A stretch of DNA of 11,958 nt from Verrucomicrobiaceae bacterium (GTDB taxonomy: Bacteria; Verrucomicrobiota; Verrucomicrobiae; Verrucomicrobiales; Akkermansiaceae), in the NCBI GenBank assembly GCA_947372405.1, contig CANBTO010000095.1:1-11958 (forward strand), written 5' to 3'. Below, piece after piece: positions 8,601 to 11,958 of this stretch (position 1 is the stretch's first letter; the number at the start of each line of letters is the position of its first letter). Position numbers and translations under genes: made by a program. A model generated the notes under the pieces. That model did no database searches. It saw nothing but the letters and a program-made list of their open reading frames with translations, and was not told the origin of the DNA.

Positions 8601-10290
8601 CAATGCGTTGGACACCACTTCGGCCCTCTCCGATGACACCACCATCACCGTCGCCCTGCCGTCCAACACCGCGCCGGTGGCCAATACCTTGGGCGTGAAC
8701 ATGCCGGAAGATACCGTCAGGGCCATTCTCCTGACGGGTAGCGATGTGGATGACAATCCGCTGACCTACACCGTCGTCACACAGCCCGCGAGCGGCACGC
8801 TCAGCGGCTCCGCGCCGAATTTGACCTACAATCCTGCTGCCAATTTCAACGGATCGGTCAGTTTTACCTTCAAGGTCAACGATGGCACGGTGGACTCGGC
8901 GGCGGCAACCGTCTCCATCACGGTCATGGCGGTCAACGACGCGCCGGTGGCCAATGCGCAGAGCGTGAGCACCGCCGAAGATACCGCCAAGGCCATCACC
9001 CTGACAGCCACCGACGTGGATGGCAATTCGCTGACCTACACGATCCTCACCCAACCTGCGAACGGCACGCTGAGCGGCACCGCGCCCAATGTCACCTACA
9101 CGCCCGCGGCCAACTACTTCGGCTCCGACAGTTTCACCTTCAAGGGCAATGACGGCACGGTGGACTCGGCAGCCGCGACGGTCTCGATTACGGTGACTGC
9201 GGTGAACGACCCGCCGGTGGCCAACGCGCAAGGCGTGAGCACCGCAGAGGACACCGCCAAGGCCATCACCCTGACTGGCAGCGATGTCGAAGGCGGCGCC
9301 CTCACCTACACCACTGTCACACAGCCCGCGCACGGCTCGCTCAGCGGCACGGCACCGAATCTGACCTACACGCCCGCGGCAAACTACAACGGCTCTGACA
9401 ATTTCACCTTCAAGGTCAACGATGGAACGGCGGACTCGGCTCCGACAACCGTCTCGATCACCGTGACGGCGGTCAACGATCCTCCGGCGGCTAATCCGCA
9501 GAGCGCGAGCACCGCGTACAACACCGCCAAGGCCATCACCCTGGCCGGCACCGATGTGGAAGGCAGCGCGCTGACCTACACGGTCGTTACCCAGCCCACA
9601 CGCGGCACCCTCAGCGGCACCGCGCCGAACGTGACCTACACGCCCACCAGCGGCACCAGCGGACCTGATAGCTTCACCTTCAAAGTGAACGACGGTACCG
9701 TGGATTCCGCCACGGCGACGGTTTCGATCACGGTCGCACTGCAATTGCCCTGGACCAACGCAGATATCGGCACCGGCATGCTCGCGGGTTCGGTCAGCAC
9801 AAGCGCAGGCACCTTCACCCAGGCCGGCTCGGGAATCATCGGTTCCACTTCGGACAAGTTCAACTTCCTCTATCAGACGCTCACCGGAGACGGGGAGATC
9901 GTCGCCAGAATCACCACCCTGCAAAGCACCGGCACCTCCTCGCGCGTCGGTGTGATGATCCGCGACAGTCTGGCCGCCAATTCGATGCAGATCTTCATGG
10001 GCATGACCGGCTCCAACGCAATCCGCTGGGACCGCCGCACCGCCACCGGCGGCAGCACCACCAGCAGCAACAGCAGCACCGCCACCGTGCCCAACACTTG
10101 GTACCGCCTCGTCCGCAGCGGCACCACAATCACCTCCTACAAGAGCACCAACGGCACCTCATGGACCACCGTAGGCAGCACCACGGGCACCACCTTCGCC
10201 TCCACCTGCTACATCGGTCTGGCCGTGAGCAGTGGCAGCAATACCACACTCAATACCTCGCAGTTCAGCAACGTTACCATAACTCCGTGA
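2617..10290 (+). CDS. Giant exported DUF6288 protein with cadherin-like, PA14, beta-strand-repeat and lectin-like domains
   Basis: The protein has 2557 residues. The start is ATG 2617 or ATG 2629; the second gives a more usual n-region (MKTPFRSR), and neither has a Shine-Dalgarno. A signal peptide is cleaved near VQA|Q (residue 32). Domain order by eye: a DUF6288 block (34-868) made of a PDZ-like part, an alpha-helical toroid-like part and HEAT-like helices; cadherin-like Ig repeat 1 (869-957); PA14 (962-1100); repeat 2 (1107-1192); autotransporter-associated beta-strand region (1195-1528); repeats 3-4 (1531-1712); an unassigned beta-sandwich (1713-1905); a Big_5-like Ig domain (1906-2015); repeats 5-8 (2017-2376); a DUF1349/concanavalin-like domain (2378-2557). 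No LPXTG, PEP-CTERM, membrane helix, autotransporter barrel or type IX sorting tail is apparent at the C-terminus. The sugar-binding and adhesive modules suggest an envelope or extracellular binding or scaffold role; no enzymatic activity is shown. It is translationally coupled to the next gene. Confidence 0.92.
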   Translation: MPAVMKTPFRSRAIFAAICLIALLVFSSQVQAQTPPDLTAAGAIAALKADTNANPRYNETYNLGATGLRGWIYVGPPGADEYGGADGTFTDASRQILVTVAAAPGNAVLAVDDVILGAMAASSGTVPNFSSDCRKAFGTAIGDAEKTGAGTLRVKRWRAGTTTDVNIPITIMGDYTVTAPYSCPKSSLILTNARNKLVGQLLADPDFFNKGNGFSRPIHGLALLAGVAPGDPDYTTVQTRLQTYARATATAGPQQGGLAVWDWAYSGLFLAEYYLSTNDANVLPGIAAFTDKLVQSQSAYGTFGHDPARTNTDGTGRLYSTGYGPVNQVGIVANMAIFMGKKALLAGGQTINPNIDPAIQRGTDFFASYVNKGAIPYGEHEAYMGNHSSNGKDPMCAVFFSLQSNRTVETEYFTRMTIANFNAREDGHTGQGFSYLWGAMGANVGGSVATAEYLKNIRWHLDLSRRTDGSFVYDGRNGYGPGSTADGTYLGASSYFDLNPTASYILTYALPLQRLFITGKSANPANTLDSTKIANAVSAATFKLGVSALTNSQLITSLSEFDPVVRNYAAIELGKRSPSSGELTTLRGMITGTDVNGRMGACQTLGYLKDTASLTPLKDRLDKTIEPNSWVRAKAANAIREFPPATASVHRDSLLARFVTNATDPNVIDWDDPIQISNSFLGFALFGDAVYGWQINNGASLEAYTINAPKNLLYPAIQTGLKQPDSKARLGPATFCDNNLPLADVQALIPDFFTLVQSDVQADRMWGAPARTRGINILNKFKISEGIPLLLSLLNVSQGFEWDAQNYINPALNALETYGDAARWTLPTLNGYLATWDPQNTNYQQQSYPDLVSTTATIENAITAPAQNLGLAVANSQVVSTNGAKAITLTGDSPRSVVSVINVTAPIHGKLTGNPPYLTYIPNAGYTGPDHFTFQVIDSLGAANPSAPATVSIIVGTAGSGLKGEYFNNADFSSLQLTRTDAQVNFDWGTGSPHASIGADTFSARWSGVLLVPETGSYAFSTLNSDGVRLFVNGVAVIDQFTDQSTNWNDGTPIALTEGQLVEIQMDYYENTGSAVAKLKWTGPSLAGASGSIIGSQWLFDGTGMTRTPYAYAQSVSMSQNTSQPITLAGSGGTLTYAVLTQPAHGTLTGTAPNVTYTPAANYTGSDSFTFKVNNGTSDSAPATVSIGISAGAAVGYTWLNATSGNLSVAGNWTLGTAPAAAGLPTYQLNISPSGTYTVTHDLNNGFQLNQLNMAGAITLAGTNILAFTANGSLLPQLNQNSSSAVTVNTPLSLSAMTTFGGSGSGTVMVGSLISGTGGLTKNGPGTLQFNNASTANTYSGGTIINSGQLRLSFYYSNAALGTGPVTLNGGQFYLDRIVASNALTVNGGDIYSDNGFGNTCSGPVTLNSTAIVNTVFNMTFSGNISGAGGISKSGSNTLILSGNNSFTGASSVTAGILSCSTATSLGTGAFSISGSGKAALNYTGTRNIASLTLGGTAMPAGTYGSTASPATNKNDTWFTGTGTVTAGAPNTAPVAYAQSGSTAPNAALAVTLSATDAEANPLTYSIVTQPAHGALTGTPPNVTYRPNLHYTGSDSFTFKANDGNLDSSPATVTITVTGGAGNTAPVANAQSVSVDKNAAKPIFLSATDAQGNPLSYTIVTQPANGTLSGTAPNVTYTPAANYSGADSFTFKANDGLLDSAAATVSITVTAGSSGPLTWGAATAITGASNIQSSGVGNLAGANFGIVTGTTTTVTAAETGTVAVEFRSVGSGQNVTLANGINVAVDSQWANWGFNASNSVVSGNFGTVLDSNLGIEIGAPVSPSANITLSGLTIGMRYQIQFFADSTGSNSQTIAGSAAMNSLSGQFVTGTFTADATSQVLTVTRNTDFAVVNALTIGTLGMAATPPALTSIVDHKGGGPANTNSLVTYTVTFSKDMDASTVSAADFGNAGTSSVSLGTVSETSPGVFEVPVTPTSAGTLQLRINAGAVLNDSAGNALDTTSALSDDTTITVALPSNTAPVANTLGVNMPEDTVRAILLTGSDVDDNPLTYTVVTQPASGTLSGSAPNLTYNPAANFNGSVSFTFKVNDGTVDSAAATVSITVMAVNDAPVANAQSVSTAEDTAKAITLTATDVDGNSLTYTILTQPANGTLSGTAPNVTYTPAANYFGSDSFTFKGNDGTVDSAAATVSITVTAVNDPPVANAQGVSTAEDTAKAITLTGSDVEGGALTYTTVTQPAHGSLSGTAPNLTYTPAANYNGSDNFTFKVNDGTADSAPTTVSITVTAVNDPPAANPQSASTAYNTAKAITLAGTDVEGSALTYTVVTQPTRGTLSGTAPNVTYTPTSGTSGPDSFTFKVNDGTVDSATATVSITVALQLPWTNADIGTGMLAGSVSTSAGTFTQAGSGIIGSTSDKFNFLYQTLTGDGEIVARITTLQSTGTSSRVGVMIRDSLAANSMQIFMGMTGSNAIRWDRRTATGGSTTSSNSSTATVPNTWYRLVRSGTTITSYKSTNGTSWTTVGSTTGTTFASTCYIGLAVSSGSNTTLNTSQFSNVTITP
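2716..5220 (+). other. DUF6288 block of the giant protein (PDZ-like, helical toroid-like, HEAT-like)
   Basis: Residues about 63-176 hold LGATGLRGWIYVG, then ILVTVAAAPG and LAVDDVILGA, a K/R-rich strand (LRVKRWRAG) and PYSCPKS. This is the PDZ-like start that I associate with the DUF6288 family. Residues about 187-505 are helix-rich with GLAVWDWAYSGLFLAEYYL, IPYGEHEAYMGNHSSNGKDP and GHTGQGFSYLWG, followed by a DGSFVYDGRNGYG segment. Residues about 535-868 are HEAT-like helices (VRNYAAIELGKRS, VRAKAANAIREF). The last part matches the partial gene at 1-503. The conserved H, N, G, K and D residues would be consistent with a ligand or active site, but I know of no assigned reaction. Confidence 0.75.
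5500..5916 (+). other. PA14 domain of the giant protein
   Basis: Residues 962-1100 begin GLKGEYFNNADF and contain FSARWSGVLLVPETGSYAF, SDGVRLFVNGVAVID and VEIQMDYYENTGSAVAKLKW. This is the standard PA14 order: the RW-x-G-x2 strand, the DDG/SDG-type loop, then the Y(Y/F)E strand and a closing W. PA14 domains are beta-barrels that often bind carbohydrate in secreted glycosidases and adhesins. The usual DD ligand pair is SD here (NSDGVRLF). Confidence 0.85.
6199..7200 (+). other. Autotransporter-associated beta-strand (PATR-like) region of the giant protein
   Basis: Residues 1195-1528 form a glycine-, serine-, threonine- and asparagine-rich beta-helix-like region. Two clear PATR-type motifs are present: GTGGLTKNGPGTLQF with YSGGTIINSGQLRL (about 1315-1352), and GAGGISKSGSNTLILSGNN with FTG-x4-TAGIL (about 1426-1457). 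It opens with a W-x4-GN-x3-AGNW segment often seen at the start of such passengers. No membrane barrel follows, so this is the repeat type without the autotransporter machinery. Confidence 0.75.
7207..7752 (+). repeat. Two cadherin-like (Big_9-type) repeats, units 3 and 4
   Basis: The units start at 7207 and 7483 (92 residues apart) at NTAPVA. Each carries a TDA-x2-NPL(T/S)Y(S/T)IVTQPA core, then G-x-L-(T/S)GT-x-PNVTY, then DSFTFKANDG and a closing TITVT or SITVT strand. This is the pattern of bacterial cadherin-like Ig domains. They resemble units 5-8 but are separated from them by two other domains. Confidence 0.85.
7753..8331 (+). other. Unassigned beta-sandwich-like domain of the giant protein
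   Basis: Residues 1713-1905 start with GPLTWGAATAITGASN, include GMRYQIQFFADSTGS and GQFVTGTFTADATSQVLTV, and end with NALTIG. I recall this arrangement from large secreted proteins of Verrucomicrobiota and Planctomycetota but cannot give it a family name. It looks like an all-beta carbohydrate-binding-like module. Function is unknown. Confidence 0.5.
8332..8661 (+). other. Big_5-like Ig domain of the giant protein
   Basis: Residues 1906-2015 contain VTYTVTFSKDMDASTVSAAD, then VFEVPVTP, LQLRINAGAVLNDSAGNALD and a closing TITVALP strand. The FS-x-DMD-x-STV and DSAGN motifs are typical of bacterial Ig-like domains of the Big_5/SwmB kind in large surface proteins. The role is presumably structural spacing. 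Confidence 0.6.
8665..9744 (+). repeat. Four tandem 270-bp cadherin-like repeats, units 5-8
   Basis: The units begin at 8665, 8935, 9205 and 9475, an exact spacing of 270 bp or 90 residues. Each starts N(T/D)(A/P)P, has a TA(E)DTAKAI(T)L-type strand, a TDVDG/SDVEG loop, a TQPA-x-G(T/S)LSG(T/S)APN(V/L)TY core, a DSFTFKVNDGT strand and a closing SITV strand. The units are highly similar in protein and DNA, which indicates recent duplication or ongoing homogenisation. Unit 8 is the most diverged: AYNTAKAI in place of AEDTAKAI, and TSGTSGPDS in place of AANYNGSDS. Confidence 0.92.
9748..10287 (+). other. DUF1349/concanavalin-like C-terminal domain of the giant protein
   Basis: Residues 2378-2557 begin PWTNADIGTGMLAGSVSTSA and contain LYQTLTGDGEIVARITTLQ, SRVGVMIRDSLAANSMQIFMG, a WDRR strand, WYRLVRSGTTITSYKSTNGTSW and a closing YIGLAVSSG. 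This is the standard motif order of the small lectin-like domain found at the ends of many secreted bacterial glycan-related proteins. It probably binds carbohydrate; ligand is unknown. The protein ends immediately after it (FSNVTITP). Confidence 0.8.
10287..10290 (+). promoter_or_regulatory. GTGA stop-start overlap
   Basis: The GTG start of the lipoprotein gene (10287-10289) overlaps the TGA stop of the giant gene (10288-10290). Such a 4-bp overlap normally means termination-reinitiation coupling. No Shine-Dalgarno precedes it (CAACGTTACCATAACTCC), which strengthens the case for coupling. Confidence 0.75.
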
Positions 10291-11168
10291 TTCGCCGCCT
10301 GCTCGCATTTCTCGCGCCCGGCTTGTTGTTGGTTTGCTGCGACAAGCCGGGGCAGTCGGACGCCCACGAGAACTCAGCAGCTCCCAAGACGCGGGTCTCT
10401 CACGCTGGGCACACAACGCGACAGTCAGGCCCGGGTTCGTCGGCAGAGCTGCGGAAAATCCTGAAAACGGCGGCCGAAATTGAATCTCCCGTCGCCCGCG
10501 AGAAGGCGATCGCCGATGTCGCATGGAATGCCCTTGAAACCGATTCCGAGCTCGCCGTCGATGCATTCCTGCAATTGCCGACAGGCAGCGCGGAGAAGAT
10601 CCGCCTGATCCAGCATTACGCCATGCGCCTTGCGGAGCAAAGTCCCAACGAGGCACTCGCTTGGGCGGCCACACTCGGGTCCGAGTTGGAAATCGCCGCC
10701 GCTTACAGCCAAATCGCACTTGCAACTGCCGAAACCGACCCGCGCCGTGCCGGCACCCTGCTGTCGGAATACGGCATTGTCAGCCGCGAGTTTGATGTGG
10801 CCGTGGTTCAGGTCGTTCAGCGGTGGGCGGCCCAAAGCCCGCGGGATGCCGCTGATTGGGTGGTCATGTTCCCGCCGGGTCCGGCCCGCGAAGCGGGAAT
10901 CAAAATCATCGCTAACCGATGGTTGCAAGCCGACGCACAGGCCGCATTTTCCTGGCTGGCCAAGCTTCAAGACCCGGGTATCCGCAGGGAGGCCGTCTTG
11001 GGGTTGGAGGAGGCGATCCTTCAACAACCACGCAACATTCGTGACACATGGCTCCAACAGGCGGATGACGGTATCCAGAGCGAGCTCGAACAACAACGCG
11101 AACACGCCATCAAGGAGGTGGGAGACAATATTCCGACCCATCAAGCATCAAACAGTGCCACAAATTGA
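10287..11168 (+). CDS. Putative lipoprotein with helical repeats
   Basis: The protein has 293 residues from the GTG start. The open frame reaches back to 10098, but that part is a His/Arg-rich shadow of the giant gene, whereas the GTG gives MIRRLLAFLAPGLLLVCCDK, a lipoprotein-type signal with cysteines at 17 and 18. The lipobox is imperfect because small residues at -1 and -2 are replaced by V/C. After a polar linker (about 20-50), residues 50-260 are amphipathic helices in loose repeats. Three of these share an x-S/D-x3-A-x2-W pattern: EQSPNEALAW (117-126), WAAQSPRDAADW (180-191) and WLQADAQAAFSW (212-223). The repeats resemble those of many uncharacterised verrucomicrobial exported proteins. 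No catalytic motif is seen. A helical-repeat lipoprotein co-translated with the giant protein could help tether or assemble it; that is inference. Confidence 0.8.
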   Translation: MIRRLLAFLAPGLLLVCCDKPGQSDAHENSAAPKTRVSHAGHTTRQSGPGSSAELRKILKTAAEIESPVAREKAIADVAWNALETDSELAVDAFLQLPTGSAEKIRLIQHYAMRLAEQSPNEALAWAATLGSELEIAAAYSQIALATAETDPRRAGTLLSEYGIVSREFDVAVVQVVQRWAAQSPRDAADWVVMFPPGPAREAGIKIIANRWLQADAQAAFSWLAKLQDPGIRREAVLGLEEAILQQPRNIRDTWLQQADDGIQSELEQQREHAIKEVGDNIPTHQASNSATN

Positions 11169-11212
11169 ACCTCATGTCACACCGATATCCCAACTAACCG
11201 ATTTCAAAAAGT

Positions 11213-11958
11213 ATGAATATCACAAAAATCCTTATCCCTCTGCTCGGTCTTTCCGGGACTTTATCCATCCATGCGGCAGCCTCCGCTGACTGGCTGATTG
11301 ATCCTTCTTCTTTCAAAGCGCGGATTCAGCAGAGTGTGGAACGCCATGAGGTGATTCTGGACAATGGCCTCGTGCGCCGTGTCATCCGCCTCGCACCAAA
11401 TGCGGCAACCGTTTCATTCGAAAACCTAATGACCGGTGAATCCATCATCCGAAGCGTGCGTCCAGAAGCACGCGTCACCTTGGATGGTGTCAGTTATGAC
11501 ATCGGAGGACTGGTCGGTCAGCCGGTGCAGAATTTTCTCAAGCCTGCATGGATCGAGGAACTGAAGACGAATCCAAATGCGTTTCAGTTTTCCGGCTTCA
11601 AGACGGAAAAGACGGAGGCGCGGTTTCCATGGAAGAAGCGAAGCGAGTGGATGGCCAACGATTCACCGTGGCCGCCGCCTGGCGTCTCACTGACACTGGA
11701 GTTTTCTTCGCCGGCTAAAGCCGGAGTGACGGTGGAGGTGCGCTATGAGTTGTTCGACGGTGTGCCGTTGGTTTCCAAATGGATCGTCGTCCGCAACAAC
11801 TCCACCCAGGCGGTTCGATTGAATACTTTCACGAGCGAAATTCTCGCCGCCGTGGAATACGAATCGTATGTGGACGAGAATCCACGCTGGGAATTGCCGA
11901 ATCTCTACGTGGAAACCGACTATTCCTTCGGCGGAATGGGCAGCAAGGGTGGCAACCG
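11213..11958 (+). CDS. N-terminal part of a secreted alpha-galactosidase-like (GH36-related) protein (3' end outside window)
   Basis: The frame opens at ATG 11213 and stays open for 248 codons to the window edge. MNITKILIPLLGLSGTLS followed by HAAASADW is a clear signal peptide, cleaved near residue 23 or 25. The visible part is a beta-sandwich: ILDNGLVRRVIRLAPNAATV, then LMTGESIIRSVRPEARVTLDG, a GGLVGQP loop, a PWPPPGVSLTLEF segment, and VEVRYELFDGVPLVSKWIVVRN before a strand with FTSEILAAVE. An NGL(V/L)-R-x(V/F)-RL opening with LMTGES and (H/R)YE-(L/I)-(Y/F)DG-(I/V)P is what I recall from the N-terminal domain of alpha-galactosidase-like proteins in this bacterial group. The catalytic barrel is outside the window, so activity cannot be judged. 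The gene follows the lipoprotein gene by 44 bp with no terminator between them, so it probably belongs to the same transcript. No Shine-Dalgarno is visible. Confidence 0.7.
   Translation, partial: MNITKILIPLLGLSGTLSIHAAASADWLIDPSSFKARIQQSVERHEVILDNGLVRRVIRLAPNAATVSFENLMTGESIIRSVRPEARVTLDGVSYDIGGLVGQPVQNFLKPAWIEELKTNPNAFQFSGFKTEKTEARFPWKKRSEWMANDSPWPPPGVSLTLEFSSPAKAGVTVEVRYELFDGVPLVSKWIVVRNNSTQAVRLNTFTSEILAAVEYESYVDENPRWELPNLYVETDYSFGGMGSKGGN

Noticed and set aside
8047..9924. 625-codon open frame on the minus strand antisense to the cadherin-like repeats
   Set aside because: It is the shadow of the repeat array in GC-rich DNA. Its translation is Gly/Arg/Val/His-rich, repeats with the same 90-residue period, and has no signal or recognisable domain.
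10098..10286. 63-codon N-terminal extension of the lipoprotein gene
   Set aside because: The extension is His/Arg/Gln-rich and is an out-of-frame reading of the giant protein's C-terminal domain. The GTG at 10287 gives a proper signal peptide.

Overview
The window looks like part of a carbohydrate-related accessory locus from the PVC superphylum, most likely Verrucomicrobiota. That placement is an inference. It rests on a DUF6288-type exported protein fused to bacterial cadherin-like repeats, a PA14 domain, autotransporter-associated beta-strand repeats and a concanavalin-like C-terminus; on a divergent GH29-like secreted protein; on near absence of Shine-Dalgarno sequences; and on GC-rich coding DNA. 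I see no rRNA, tRNA, CRISPR array, insertion sequence or phage gene.

Layout, with every convincing gene on the + strand: (1) 1-503, the 3' end of a gene for an alpha-helical repeat protein whose sequence aligns with the HEAT-like part of the giant protein downstream. (2) 504-760, an AT-richer gap with a perfect 8-bp hairpin. (3) 761-2155, a secreted GH29 (alpha-L-fucosidase)-like protein with altered active-site motifs, probably started at a TTG. (4) 2156-2616, a 461-bp gap with a possible weak terminator, an inverted repeat before the next gene, and a broken-looking minus-strand reading frame for a small membrane protein. (5) 2617-10290, a 2557-residue exported multidomain protein. (6) 10287-11168, a 293-residue putative lipoprotein of helical repeats whose GTG start overlaps the giant gene's stop by 4 bp. 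(7) 11213-11958, the 5' part of a secreted protein that resembles the N-terminal beta-sandwich region of alpha-galactosidase-like (GH36-related) proteins; it runs off the window.

All five gene products carry export signals, except the first, whose N-terminus is outside the window. The reading I favour is an envelope or extracellular glycan-processing locus. In it, two glycosidase-like proteins act alongside a large adhesive or scaffold-like DUF6288 protein and a co-translated lipoprotein. No SusC/SusD pair, sulfatase or regulator is visible, so substrate and mechanism remain unknown. The most unusual items are the domain order of the giant protein (including four tandem repeats of exactly 270 bp and no visible surface anchor), the substituted active-site motifs in the GH29-like protein, and the DUF6288-related sequence on both sides of it.
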